Notes under the pieces: model-generated
Told to the model about the DNA's origin: nothing
The model's input: the letters and a program-made list of their open reading frames with translations, nothing else
Database searches by the model: none
In this document: positions 17,632-26,480 of the stretch, one piece after another
Numbering within the stretch: position 1 is the first letter of the stretch
Layout: each line of letters opens with the position of its first letter
NCBI GenBank assembly: GCA_037189585.1
Contig: JBBCJA010000013.1
Coordinates: 186,001-250,000 of the forward strand
Reading direction: 5' to 3'
DNA: 64,000 nt
DNA from: JAEXNA01 sp037189585
GTDB lineage: Bacteria; Vulcanimicrobiota; Xenobia; Xenobiales; JADMJV01
Translations under genes and position numbers: made by a program

Positions 17632-17725
17632 CGCCAAGTTTCACCGCAGGCTTGCCAAGTACGACGTGCCCTCCGACACGCAGGTGGCTGTTCGGCTTCG
17701 TGCCATTGAGATGGGGCTGATCTGA
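17630..17725 (+). pseudogene. Remnant of a LuxR/GerE-type HTH domain
   Basis: Just after the oxidoreductase stop, the frame beginning at 17633 reads AKFHRRLAKYDVPSDTQVAV and ends RLRAIEMGLI before a stop at 17723. This looks like the last recognition helix and C-terminal helix of a GerE-type DNA-binding domain (compare the family pattern KxHrxxilxKxxvxxrtqavxxA). No start codon or upstream part of such a protein is present, so it is best seen as a fragment. Confidence 0.5.
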
Positions 17726-17726
17726 C

Positions 17727-18740
17727 ATGGACCCCGTCACTCACGCCCTGGTTGGAGCGGCCGTGGCCGGTTGCGTCTACCGGAAGACGCAGCCGCGACA
17801 GGCGATGCTGATCGGCGGCGTCGCGGCTTTGCTACCGGACCTCGACGTCTTTCTTCAAAAAAGCTCCGACCCGCTCTTTCAGCTGGAGCTCCATCGCCAG
17901 TTCTCCCATGCCTTGACCACTTTCCCCCTGCTTGCCGCGCTGGTCGCGACCCTGAGTCATCGCCTCTCCAAGGCACGACTCCCCTGGGGTCCGACCTTCG
18001 TGGCGGCGCTTTTGGGCTTAGTCTCGGCGGGTCTACTCGACGCCTGCACTAGCTATGGCACCCAACTGCTTTGGCCCTGGTCGACGCATCGCTTCGCCTT
18101 CAACCTCGTGCCGGTGGTGGATCCGCTTTTTACCATCGTCTTACTGGCCCTGACGGTGGTCGCCTTTCGCACCTCGAAGAGTTTGGGGAGGGTGGCTCCG
18201 GCCTTCTGGCTTCTGCTCTACCTGGCTCACGGCGCGGTGCAGCATGGCCGCGCGTATCAGGCGTTGACAAAAGAGCTTGCCGCAAGGGGAGAGCATCCGG
18301 CCGAGATCGTGCTCAAGCCGACCTTGGGGAATCAGATCCTTTGGCGCGCTGTCTATCTTCAGGGTCCGACGGTGCGGGCGGTGGCGGTTCGTACCGGATG
18401 GCGCGTCACCACGACGTTCGGGGAATCCAGGCCTCTGTGGGTGCTCTCCTCGGAGTTTGGCCAACACCGGGGCACTCGCGTTTATAGCGACCTCGAGCGT
18501 TTCTCCGCACTGTCCGATCATTATCTGATCACTCATCCCGACCGACCGGAGGTGATCGGAGACGCCCGCTACGCCATGCTTGCGACCAGTCTTTTACCGC
18601 TTTGGGGGCTTGAGATCGACAAAGCGCACCCCGAACGCCCGGCGCGGTTCGTCACTTTCCGCGACAGTGGGCCTCAGGTACGCCAAGAGTTCTGGCGGCA
18701 GCTTGTCGGCCGAAGTGGAAAGGTCCGTTCCGATGCTTGA
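17727..18740 (+). CDS. Membrane-bound metal-dependent hydrolase (YdjM/DUF457-like)
   Basis: A 337-aa integral membrane protein that begins MDPVTHALVGAAVAGCVYR. The conserved metal site includes THAL near the start, LLPDLDVF (residues 36-43) and HRQFSHALTTFPLL (about 56-69). DACTSYGTQLLWPW follows a hydrophobic span. These are the hallmarks of the YdjM/DUF457 group of inner-membrane hydrolases. Several transmembrane helices fill the first 190 residues and the C-terminal 140 residues are soluble. Its stop overlaps the next start by 8 nt, which suggests coupling. The natural substrate is unknown. Confidence 0.9.
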   Translation: MDPVTHALVGAAVAGCVYRKTQPRQAMLIGGVAALLPDLDVFLQKSSDPLFQLELHRQFSHALTTFPLLAALVATLSHRLSKARLPWGPTFVAALLGLVSAGLLDACTSYGTQLLWPWSTHRFAFNLVPVVDPLFTIVLLALTVVAFRTSKSLGRVAPAFWLLLYLAHGAVQHGRAYQALTKELAARGEHPAEIVLKPTLGNQILWRAVYLQGPTVRAVAVRTGWRVTTTFGESRPLWVLSSEFGQHRGTRVYSDLERFSALSDHYLITHPDRPEVIGDARYAMLATSLLPLWGLEIDKAHPERPARFVTFRDSGPQVRQEFWRQLVGRSGKVRSDA

Positions 18741-19575
18741 CTTTCCCCGCTTCGCGCCTTGCCAGGAGGTTTGGCGCCCACTGACTCATCATCAGATTGA
18801 AGAGATGTCCGCTTTCGTCACCGACGACGGTAGGCTGGGCCTCTGGGATGGAGAGGCGGCCTGGCTGTCATTCTGGGGCGAAGACGGCTTGAAGCCTCAC
18901 CTGCGTAGCGGAGACGCTCGACTTTGTATCAAGGCGACCAGCAAGCCTGAGTGGATACTGAGCAGTCAGGATCCAAACGCCGTCACTTGGGCTCTTCGTC
19001 CGGGAGCGTTCGCCGAGGTTCCCCGTCGGGGCGAGGGTGCCGCTGCCATCCTTCCGACTGCGGGCCTGGTCGCCTCGTCGGTCCCGGTTCGCTCGGTACG
19101 GAGGGAGCCTTTGGTTGTGGCGCTCACCGTCTCCGGTGACAAAGCGCGAGCGATGCTGTGGAAGCTGCCGACCAAATGGGACCGAGATCTTCGTGCGCCC
19201 AGCGGATATTTCTTCACCGGCAAAGTCGTGCGGGCTCCTTTTGCCGTGGGGGCACAGACCACCGTGGAGGCCGAGATTCTGGGAATAAGAGACGGCTCCG
19301 GAGCGTGGAACAGCACCTACCGCTTGTGGCTGGGCGGCCGGCTTTGCTCGTTTCAAAGCGACCAGGGGGAGGAGACGCTCTTCACTTTCGGTGGCGGACT
19401 GCCACGGCGGAGCTTGCCTGCGACTCTTTGTCAGAGCCCGGAGGGGAGGGCGGAATGGAACCTAGAGTACGTCGAGGCCCCGGGCTGGATCAGCAGAAAC
19501 GCCATAGACCGCTTCGCTCTTGATCTTGTCACGGCCCAGGGAAAGTACAGTCACTCCACCTGGGAAGAGCACTGA
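18733..19575 (+). CDS. Hypothetical protein, 280 aa
   Basis: No family is recognised. The ATG at 18733 overlaps the YdjM-like stop and gives MLDFPRFAPCQEVWRPLTHH. The protein seems soluble and beta-rich, with repeated strand patterns (VVALTVSGDKARAMLWKLPT, GGRLCSFQSDQGEETLFTFG) and many Trp residues. It has no signal peptide. The frame is open upstream to 18580 inside the preceding gene, but the overlap start is more economical. It ends 2 nt from the convergent giant patatin gene. Confidence 0.75.
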   Translation: MLDFPRFAPCQEVWRPLTHHQIEEMSAFVTDDGRLGLWDGEAAWLSFWGEDGLKPHLRSGDARLCIKATSKPEWILSSQDPNAVTWALRPGAFAEVPRRGEGAAAILPTAGLVASSVPVRSVRREPLVVALTVSGDKARAMLWKLPTKWDRDLRAPSGYFFTGKVVRAPFAVGAQTTVEAEILGIRDGSGAWNSTYRLWLGGRLCSFQSDQGEETLFTFGGGLPRRSLPATLCQSPEGRAEWNLEYVEAPGWISRNAIDRFALDLVTAQGKYSHSTWEEH

Positions 19576-19577
19576 AG

Positions 19578-22500
19578 TTACTTCTCAAACAGTCGCTTCT
19601 CCAACTGTTCCGGAGAGGAGAAGGAGGCGGCGGCCACCGCGGACAGGACATCTCCGATGCCGTCGGCTTCACTTCGACCCGGAGTGAAGTACGGGCCGGG
19701 GGTCCAAGGTTGGAAGTGGTCGTCCTTGTCCAAGAACTTATCCACGGCCCATCGCTCCACCACGCCGCGTGATTTGTGCTGCATGTTGCTCTTGACCTTG
19801 TCCGCGCCGGTCTCGGCGTCGTAGGTCGGCATTCCGTGACGGGCGCTCACCGAGAGCAGTTCCAGGGTCTCCTCGCGTTCTTGGCCCTGCACGACCGGTT
19901 GGGTCTGAAATCCCAGGCTGGTCAGATTCATGGCGAGAACGGCGCGGCCGTAGCCTTTGTCGGCCGCTTCGTTGAGGGTTCCCTTGAGTCCGGGCAGAAA
20001 GGTCTTGCCCACCTCGCGATTGTAGGCGTCGATCTTGACCACGTCGGCCGAGTTGAAGTCGAGCGTGGTCAGGCTGATCGGTTTCCCGCCTGGAATAGGG
20101 GAGGGGGCCTGAAAGCTGGTCGGGAGCATCACCATAAAGGAGGACTCGTCCGAGGCGGTTTGAGTGATGGGGAAGTTGTTGGTCACCCCTCCGTCGGCCA
20201 TCTGCATGCGGGAGAGCTTGGCTTTTCCGTTCTCGGCGCCCGAACAGACTTGAAGCTGGGGAGAGTTGAAGAAGCCGGGGATAGCGGCCGAGCTGCAAAT
20301 GGCTGCCGCCACGTCCATGTTGGGAGAGGTCTCGTCGGAGAAGACGACCTGTCCGTCGGGAGCGAGCTTGAGCGACTCGCGCAGCTCCGGCGAGATGTCT
20401 CCGTTGATCATGGTGGAGGTGACCCTGAGCTTGAAAGGGAGGTCGCGAAAGAGAACGGGGCGCCCTTCGACTCCGCACTTGGTTTGGAGGAGGTCGGAGA
20501 TGGTCTGGTACATTTTCTGGGTGGAGAAAAGACCAGTGCGGTCGATACCGCGAGCTTTGGGGTCCACTCCTCCGGCCAACCACAGGTAGTCGGAGTAGAA
20601 GCTGGTGAAGTCGAGGTCCTGGAGAACCTTGGCCAGCTCGTCCCCCTTGTAGCCGGCGGCCAGAAGTCCGGCGGTGATCGCTCCAGCCGAGTTGCCCACG
20701 AACTCGTCGACCTGAATCTCGCCCGGCCCTTTGGCCAGAGTTTCGTCCAGTTGTCGCAGCATGTCGACGTAGGCGAATCCTTTGCCTCCGCCTCCTTCAA
20801 AGACTACGCTCATCTTCAGTGGATCTTTCCCGGAGATCTTCTCTCCCAAAAGCTCCCCGGGTCCGGGACCGGCCGGAAGTGGAGTCACACCCTTGGCGGG
20901 TCGACCGGTGGGAGTGTAATACTCGCTCACAATCAAAGGATTCTTGGCGAATTCTCCGGCTCGCGGGCTTTTCACGACCCAGTCGAAAGCGGAGTCTCCA
21001 TAGCGGGCGTAGCGGTTGGCCACCCAGTCGAGCATGTCGCGATGGCGAGTCAGCTCGGCGTACTCGGGAGTCATATCGTGAGTGGAAAGGTCAGGGGTGG
21101 CCGCGGCGCGGAGCTGGCCGAGGGCCTCTTTCACGCCGGGATCGCGAATGTCGAGGTCGCCGCGCAAGAGCGCCGCGACGTCTAAACCGCTGTAGGACGC
21201 GCCCAATCGCTCGCGGATTCGGGCTTCTCGAGCTTCCAGGGCCGGTTGGTTGGCCCGAATGTCGCCCATCAAAGTGTCGAGAAACTCTCGTCGCTGGCTC
21301 AATCCGAGACCGTTGATCATATGATCCACGGCCTGCGACATCGCCTGAGCGCGATCGTATCGCTCCAGCTTCAACTTGCCCGAGTGGCGGTCGACCAGCT
21401 CGATCATGGGCGACGAAGCGGGGGAGACCTCTCCGAACTGGGGATGGTCGGGGCCGAGAACGTTCAGGTTGACCCAGCTTCGTGAGACGGGAGCCATCAG
21501 CGTTCCGCGTTCGGTTGGAGAGAGCTCGGAGAGAAGCTTCACCCAGTAGGTCTGCACTCCGCTAACCAGGTCGCGGTCCAGGTTGACCGTCAGGTCGGCG
21601 ATGGAGGTGAGGGTGTTCCAGTCGGGGGCTTTTCCGTTGCCGCACACCTCCATCATTTTCAAGTAGGCCATCCGGATCTTCTTGGCTGAGGGTTGGGCCC
21701 CGAAGGGATCGTTGTTCTCCACCGGTTTTCCGGAGAAGAAGCCACGCTTGGGCGCTTCAAGCCAGGGGGGAGTCAGATTCTCCTTGATCTCGACCGCGGC
21801 TGAGTGAGTGGTGGGTTGGGCTGCGAAGAGCCAGGGATCGAGCTTCTTGTGGCTCGACTCCACCCGGGTCAAAAGCCAGCGATAGTAGTCCTTGGGGTCA
21901 GGAAAGTCGGCTCCCAGGGAGTTCTGGCGTTTGGCGATGGAGGACAGACATCCGGTCAGGATCGACTCGGTCGCATTGGTGGTGTCGAAGTCTCCGTCGG
22001 TATCGATGAAGACGGGGAACTCCTTTCTCTCGCTTTTGGTCACCAGTTGATCGCGAATCTTGGCAAGTTCAGGATCGGCGATGGGCAGATCCTTGAGCTG
22101 TTCGGGAGGAGTGTTATTGAAGAGCAGCATCATGTGCTCGGCCTCGGACTGCCGCTCGGGACCGAGCGAGACGTAGCAGGCCTGGCCGTTGGCTAGCGCC
22201 TCGAAAAGAGGCACCGAGCCGTTGCCTTGATACCCTTCGGCCCCGCTGGAAAGAGAGCGAAAGAGAGTGCGCTCGACCTGGAGCAGCCCTTGCGCGTCGA
22301 TCCCGATCCCCTCGCGGGTGGAGTCCGAGACCTTATCCAGAAGGATGCCCACGCCTTTGTTGTAGAGACCCAGCGGATCGCGGGAGGAGACCCAGTCGTG
22401 AACCCCTTCGGCTAAGCTAGAGCGGTCGGTCGGAGCCGCGGGAAACCCCGGGCCGAGATTGTCGACGAGGGTGCTGGAATTGTTTCGGGTCAGGGTCGGT

Positions 22501-22640
22501 AGAGGCGGGGAGGAGTGGCCGAAAACCACGCTATCCTGGGGGCCGGCGGGGGATTCCTGACGAGGTGAGACAGAACGGGAATTCCCCTGCTGGAAAGGAG
22601 TCGGTAACTTCGAAATCTCTGCCCGAATCTGTCTCATCAT
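19578..22640 (-). CDS. Giant patatin-like phospholipase, 1020 aa
   Basis: The C-terminal 400 residues form a complete patatin domain. The oxyanion loop EGGGGKGFAYVDML lies near residue 613, the nucleophile elbow GNSAGAI near 648 (Ser of GxSxG) and MADGGVTNNFP, carrying the dyad Asp, near 813. Patatins hydrolyse phospholipids and many are secreted effectors. The first 600 residues match nothing I know; they start with a Ser/Pro/Gln-rich disordered stretch without a Sec signal. The length is two to three times that of typical bacterial patatins. An AGGGGGC ribosome site precedes tandem ATGs at 22640 and 22637. No lipase chaperone or secretion gene is adjacent. Confidence 0.9.
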   Translation of the reverse strand: MMRQIRAEISKLPTPFQQGNSRSVSPRQESPAGPQDSVVFGHSSPPLPTLTRNNSSTLVDNLGPGFPAAPTDRSSLAEGVHDWVSSRDPLGLYNKGVGILLDKVSDSTREGIGIDAQGLLQVERTLFRSLSSGAEGYQGNGSVPLFEALANGQACYVSLGPERQSEAEHMMLLFNNTPPEQLKDLPIADPELAKIRDQLVTKSERKEFPVFIDTDGDFDTTNATESILTGCLSSIAKRQNSLGADFPDPKDYYRWLLTRVESSHKKLDPWLFAAQPTTHSAAVEIKENLTPPWLEAPKRGFFSGKPVENNDPFGAQPSAKKIRMAYLKMMEVCGNGKAPDWNTLTSIADLTVNLDRDLVSGVQTYWVKLLSELSPTERGTLMAPVSRSWVNLNVLGPDHPQFGEVSPASSPMIELVDRHSGKLKLERYDRAQAMSQAVDHMINGLGLSQRREFLDTLMGDIRANQPALEAREARIRERLGASYSGLDVAALLRGDLDIRDPGVKEALGQLRAAATPDLSTHDMTPEYAELTRHRDMLDWVANRYARYGDSAFDWVVKSPRAGEFAKNPLIVSEYYTPTGRPAKGVTPLPAGPGPGELLGEKISGKDPLKMSVVFEGGGGKGFAYVDMLRQLDETLAKGPGEIQVDEFVGNSAGAITAGLLAAGYKGDELAKVLQDLDFTSFYSDYLWLAGGVDPKARGIDRTGLFSTQKMYQTISDLLQTKCGVEGRPVLFRDLPFKLRVTSTMINGDISPELRESLKLAPDGQVVFSDETSPNMDVAAAICSSAAIPGFFNSPQLQVCSGAENGKAKLSRMQMADGGVTNNFPITQTASDESSFMVMLPTSFQAPSPIPGGKPISLTTLDFNSADVVKIDAYNREVGKTFLPGLKGTLNEAADKGYGRAVLAMNLTSLGFQTQPVVQGQEREETLELLSVSARHGMPTYDAETGADKVKSNMQHKSRGVVERWAVDKFLDKDDHFQPWTPGPYFTPGRSEADGIGDVLSAVAAASFSSPEQLEKRLFEK

Positions 22641-22724
22641 CTGCCCCCTGCGAGAGTCTATGGCGAGGATAGACTACTCCGATGGATTCCGAGATGATTC
22701 CGACCCGGAAATTTGTAAGAATTG

Positions 22725-22921
22725 TTAACTTTGTAGTTCAGCGAACGTGATCACAACTGCCTTTTTGGGATTGCGCCCAGTCATAGATTTCCTGGTCAGA
22801 GCGTCCATTCAATCCTATTTGGAGAACATGGAATACTTCGAAGGAATTCCTGACTTAGCCACGCCACGCCGGCGATGGGAACGTTCTCGTCAAGAAGGAA
22901 GCGTAGCTTTTCAGGAGGCAC
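22725..22921 (-). pseudogene. Decayed DUF5615 PIN-like toxin gene
   Basis: Reading leftwards from a GTG at 22921 (11-nt overlap with the DUF433 gene), frame one gives LRFLLDENVPIAGVAWLS, the conserved start of DUF5615 proteins. The sequence then shifts frame: FEVFHVLQIGLNGRSDQEIY continues as a matching middle part, and a third frame gives KKAVVITFAELQS and a stop, where a longer acidic tail is normal. At least two frameshifts and a truncation have inactivated it. Family members pair with DUF433 antitoxins. Confidence 0.8.
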
Positions 22922-23138
22922 GAGAAATGTGCTTATCTTCGTCAATGACTTGACTTACGTAGTGCAAGGCATCGCTGATATTCTCAGCGGACAGTTGGGG
23001 ATAGGTGCTCAAGATACCGTCGAGGTCGTAGCCCCCCGCTATCAGTCCGAGAATATTTTTGACCATGACACGCGTTCCACGGATACACGGCTTACCCCCA
23101 CAGATCGCTGGGTCTATTGTGATTCGTTCTCCTATCAA
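22911..23138 (-). CDS. DUF433 antitoxin-like protein
   Basis: A 75-aa protein with the full DUF433 signature: DPAICGGKPCIRGTRV (residues 9-24), then ILGLIAGGYDLDGILSTYP and ISDALHYVSQ. The fold is a winged-helix-like DNA-binding domain, and members act as antitoxins to adjacent PIN-like DUF5615 toxins. The start is TTG at 23138. Here the partner toxin is frameshifted, so this gene is an orphan that is still open. Normal length for the family. Confidence 0.9.
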   Translation of the reverse strand: MIGERITIDPAICGGKPCIRGTRVMVKNILGLIAGGYDLDGILSTYPQLSAENISDALHYVSQVIDEDKHISRAS

Positions 23139-23192
23139 AGTCCTGGCTCCACTTCTTGAGTATACGCGACACCAGTAGAAGGAAGCTAGATG

Positions 23193-24371
23193 TTAACGCG
23201 CTTTGTGGTCGCCAGCCCAGCGGCTCTTGCGGCGTTCGGCGCGGCTGGGGGCGGGGAGGAACGTGGACTCGGCGGCGGTGACGAAGGAGCGTTCGACCTG
23301 CTCGGTGGTGGCCACTCCGTGGTGGAGGAGTAGGCCGATTTCGCTTGCCAGTGTCGTCTTTTGCAGCGCTGGAGCGTCGGTGCTGAAGGTGTAGCGGATG
23401 CCGTAATCGTCGAAAAGTCGCAGCAGATTCTCGTACTCCTCGATGCCGGAAAGAGCCCCGGTCAAGATATTCGAGACTACGCACAGTTCGGCCACGATGC
23501 CATGCTCTCGCATAAAGTCCAGCCCTCGGTCGTCGCCGTTTTCCCAGAAGGCGCGGGCCACAACCAACGGATGGCCCACTCGGTCGGCGTTGAGCGCGGT
23601 CATGGTGGCCATGAAGGTTTCCAGGTCGATGGCGGTCGTCTCTCCGCAATGTACGGTGCGACCCACCTTGTCACCGGCCAGGGCGAAGAGTTCCGCCATC
23701 TTGTCGAGTTCGCCTGGATCGGAGAGCGGGTTGGAAGACTCAGGACCGGCCAGATCGATCCCGATGATCGGAAGCCCGTCCTTGGACCAGAGGGCGACTT
23801 TTTCGGCGAGAATGCGATTTTGATCGTAGGGCAAGTCGCGACCCAGGCAGACGATCAGACCCGCTCGTAAGCGATTCTTGTAGGCGGTGCGAACTTCGGA
23901 GATCCCCGAGCAGGCGGCCAACATCACCCTGTCGAGGTCCCAGATCCCGCCGGAGTTTCGCTTCATCGGGTTAAACCGCAACTCCAGTCCGCGGATAGGG
24001 AGTTGAGCCTTGGCCGGAACCACCGCCTCGCCCTCGCTAGAAACTTTGAGCGCGCCCTGGGTTCGAGCCGCACCGTTCAAAGCGATAAGAACACTTTCAC
24101 GCAAGGCGCCGGGGCCGGACTGGATACGTTCTGCCACCTCGTAGATCTCCAAGTACCGCTCCAGACTGCCGGAGTTGTCCTTACGGCGATGGAGCAGTTC
24201 GGAGAACTCCTCATAGCCGGTCACAGGGAGTCGAATTCCTCGGTCTACGGCGGCTTCGAAGAGTCGATGGATAGGGACGGCGCCGCCCAGATGGACATGC
24301 TGTTCGACCACCCCCTCAGGCGGGATGCGCAGGCCGATGGCGTCGAGCGGTTTGGTCTGTTCAGCAGTCAT
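23193..24371 (-). CDS. Adenosine deaminase-like metallohydrolase
   Basis: A 392-aa amidohydrolase of the ADA/AMP-deaminase group. The zinc site is HVHLGG (HxH, residues 25-27). The catalytic Glu sits in VHCGETTAI (family HxGE), DRVGHPL provides the next His, and FSTDAPAL near residue 335 carries the metal-binding Asp. The usual motif is S/NTDDP; here the second Asp is Ala. The length and first motif fit deaminases of adenosine or modified purines, so the exact substrate is open. No purine-salvage neighbour is present. It is divergent from a small zinc-ribbon gene. Confidence 0.87.
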   Translation of the reverse strand: MTAEQTKPLDAIGLRIPPEGVVEQHVHLGGAVPIHRLFEAAVDRGIRLPVTGYEEFSELLHRRKDNSGSLERYLEIYEVAERIQSGPGALRESVLIALNGAARTQGALKVSSEGEAVVPAKAQLPIRGLELRFNPMKRNSGGIWDLDRVMLAACSGISEVRTAYKNRLRAGLIVCLGRDLPYDQNRILAEKVALWSKDGLPIIGIDLAGPESSNPLSDPGELDKMAELFALAGDKVGRTVHCGETTAIDLETFMATMTALNADRVGHPLVVARAFWENGDDRGLDFMREHGIVAELCVVSNILTGALSGIEEYENLLRLFDDYGIRYTFSTDAPALQKTTLASEIGLLLHHGVATTEQVERSFVTAAESTFLPAPSRAERRKSRWAGDHKAR

Positions 24372-24467
24372 ATGCCAGCCCTCGTTCGCATCGAACCTTC
24401 ATCCCCCTACCGTCGCGATAAGGATTTGGAGGTGAGGTCTGCTAGTGAGGGGAAAACGAGAAGTAAG

Positions 24468-24716
24468 ATGAGTGAAAAGATGTTCAGAGTGACTCACTAC
24501 GAGCGGGACCCGGTTAACGGGCCTGGGCAGTACGTGACCCGGCATCACAATTTGGAAGGGAACCCCTTCGCTGTGTTCTGTATGAATAAGGATTGTGAGC
24601 ATTTCTACGATCGTCCCGCGGCGCTACCCCACTGGTCGGATGAGTGCGAGGAATACCTCGGCGTGCTGCGCTGTCCCAAGTGTCAAACCCCGGTTTGTAA
24701 GCCCCCCCGAGATTAG
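24468..24716 (+). CDS. Small zinc-ribbon protein, 82 aa
   Basis: The ATG at 24468 gives MSEKMFRVTHYERDPVNGPG. Two cysteine pairs, FCMNKDCEHF and LRCPKCQTPVC, spaced about 25 residues apart, suggest one zinc ribbon. No known family name. It lies 8 nt before the LOG gene and is probably part of that operon. Confidence 0.7.
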   Translation: MSEKMFRVTHYERDPVNGPGQYVTRHHNLEGNPFAVFCMNKDCEHFYDRPAALPHWSDECEEYLGVLRCPKCQTPVCKPPRD

Positions 24717-24724
24717 GAGCCGAT

Positions 24725-25840
24725 TTGTCTTATCGTTACAGCACAGGAAATCACCAACTCGACAGCGCCATCGCTGACCTTCTCAACCGGGCCGGAGCCA
24801 CCGAGAACGCGGACCTTCTTCATCAGATGATGGTCTCGGTGGTCAAGCTCGCTCAGGACCAGACCGAGCGCGGAGATGTCAAGATTCTCAACACCTCGCT
24901 CAAGGAGATGCGCTACTCCTTCAAGATGTTGCGCCCCTACCGTCGAGTCCGTAAAGTCGCGGTGTTCGGATCGGCTCGTTGCGGTCCGGATTCGGAAGAC
25001 TTCAAGCAGGCTGTGGAGTTCTCGGAAAAGATCGCCGACCTCGGGTTCATGGTGATCACGGGCGCAGGTAACGGCATCATGGAGGCCGGCAACAAGGGCG
25101 CGGGACGAGAGCGGAGCTTCGGTCTCAACATCCGTTTGCCGTTCGAGCAGGTAGCCAACCCTTACATCGCGGGCGACGAGAAGCTCGCCAATTTCAAGTA
25201 CTTTTTCACTCGCAAACTGGCCTTCATGAAAGAGACTCATGGAGTGGTCTGCTGCCCCGGAGGCTTCGGGACCCACGATGAAGGACTGGAAGCTCTCACT
25301 CTGGTGCAGACCGGAAAGTCGCTTTTGGTCCCTATTGTCTTTTTGCATCCTCCCGGCTCGGAGTTCTGGACCGACTGGCATCGCTACAATGCTGAACGGC
25401 TCTTGACCCGTGGGATGATCTCGGAGGCCGATCTTTCTTTTTACAAGGTGACCGAGTCCGTCGACGAGGCGGCCGCGGAGATTCAGAATTTCTATCGGCG
25501 CTTCCATAGCATGCGGTATGTCAAGAAAGACCTGATTCTCCGGTTGGAGGCGGCCCTAACGACGGAGGAGATCGACATCCTCAATCAAGAGTTCGCGGAT
25601 TTACTGAAGTCCGGCGCCATCGAGCCGACCCAAGCTCTGCCTGAAGAGACTGATCCCTCGATCCGCCATCTGCCCCGCCTCAGGCTTCACTTCCGGCGTC
25701 GAGCTTTCGGGCGACTGCGCCAGATGGTGGACAGAATCAATAGCTTTCCTTTGCCGACGACCTGTCCGATCGAAGTGCCGGAAGCCGGCGCTGGCGGCCA
25801 GATCCCGGAGGAGATCGAGGAGGGCGATGTCGCAGAATAA
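24725..25840 (+). CDS. LOG-family nucleotide-binding protein (nucleoside-monophosphate phosphoribohydrolase-like)
   Basis: A 371-aa protein. The start is TTG at 24725 with AGGAG 5 nt upstream. The central Rossmann domain has VAVFGSARCGPDSED, VITGAGNGIMEAGNKGA and the family signature CPGGFGTHDEGLEAL, with the FFTRKLAFMKE arginine helix. LOG proteins cleave AMP or other nucleoside monophosphates, or bind them. It is longer than the usual 190-aa LOG because of a helical N-terminal part and a C-terminal helical region (about 250-371), more like the PpnN type. It overlaps the following kinase gene by 14 nt. Confidence 0.9.
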   Translation: MSYRYSTGNHQLDSAIADLLNRAGATENADLLHQMMVSVVKLAQDQTERGDVKILNTSLKEMRYSFKMLRPYRRVRKVAVFGSARCGPDSEDFKQAVEFSEKIADLGFMVITGAGNGIMEAGNKGAGRERSFGLNIRLPFEQVANPYIAGDEKLANFKYFFTRKLAFMKETHGVVCCPGGFGTHDEGLEALTLVQTGKSLLVPIVFLHPPGSEFWTDWHRYNAERLLTRGMISEADLSFYKVTESVDEAAAEIQNFYRRFHSMRYVKKDLILRLEAALTTEEIDILNQEFADLLKSGAIEPTQALPEETDPSIRHLPRLRLHFRRRAFGRLRQMVDRINSFPLPTTCPIEVPEAGAGGQIPEEIEEGDVAE

Positions 25841-26480
25841 AGTCGCCGACGAGTTCGCCTCGTTTCTAAGCGGTGTGGCCAGCCGGCTACGCCATGATCT
25901 CAAGGGTGGACTGATCACCCTGCGCATGGGACTCGAAGCCCTGCCTGATGAGGAGGAGCTCAAGCCTCTCTTGCTCGAGCGCGCCCAACACCTCGAAGGG
26001 TTGGCCGATAAGCTGGTCTTACTTTTGAGGATGGGGCAGATGCGCCGGCAACCGACCCGATTGAGCGCTCTGCTGGGGGAGTTTCGCTCTCAGGCCAACG
26101 ATCGATTTCCTTTACTAGAGATCGAGCTACCTTCGAATTTTAGTTCGGAACGTCCCGAAGTCGACGGAGACGCTCTCATTTTCTCCCTTTTGGAAGTTGC
26201 CGAGAACGCTCAGCTTGCCGGAGCGAGCCACCTAAAGTTGACAGCGGAAAACCGGTCCGACGAGCTCTTGCTAGAATTGCGCGACAACGGAGAGGGAATC
26301 GCCGCGTCGGACACAACGGACGGACTCGCCGCCCTCGGATTCTCCCGCTGGGAGCGAGCGGGCTTGGGACTTTCCATTGTCAGGCGTTGCGCTCAAGGGC
26401 ACGGCGGCGACTTTTCGATCCGTGGTAATTCCGACCGAGGCGCGACCGTGACGATGGATCTAGGACAGACCGCCGTATGA
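25827..26480 (+). CDS. Sensorless histidine-kinase-like protein, 217 aa
   Basis: A minimal soluble two-component kinase core. The H-box is RLRHDLKGG (His23) in a helical hairpin, followed by an ATPase domain with the N-box EVAENAQ (Asn127), the G1 box DNGEG (153-157) and the G2 box GLGLSIVRR (179-187), ending GATVTMDL. There is no sensor, HAMP or membrane segment, and no adjacent response regulator. It is translationally coupled to both neighbours (14-nt and 4-nt overlaps). It may act as a phosphotransferase, or report on the LOG or flavin proteins; that is inference. Confidence 0.85.
   Translation: MSQNKVADEFASFLSGVASRLRHDLKGGLITLRMGLEALPDEEELKPLLLERAQHLEGLADKLVLLLRMGQMRRQPTRLSALLGEFRSQANDRFPLLEIELPSNFSSERPEVDGDALIFSLLEVAENAQLAGASHLKLTAENRSDELLLELRDNGEGIAASDTTDGLAALGFSRWERAGLGLSIVRRCAQGHGGDFSIRGNSDRGATVTMDLGQTAV

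Noticed and set aside
19776..21185. 469-codon plus-strand frame opposite the giant patatin
   Set aside because: Same explanation. The patatin signatures are on the minus strand.
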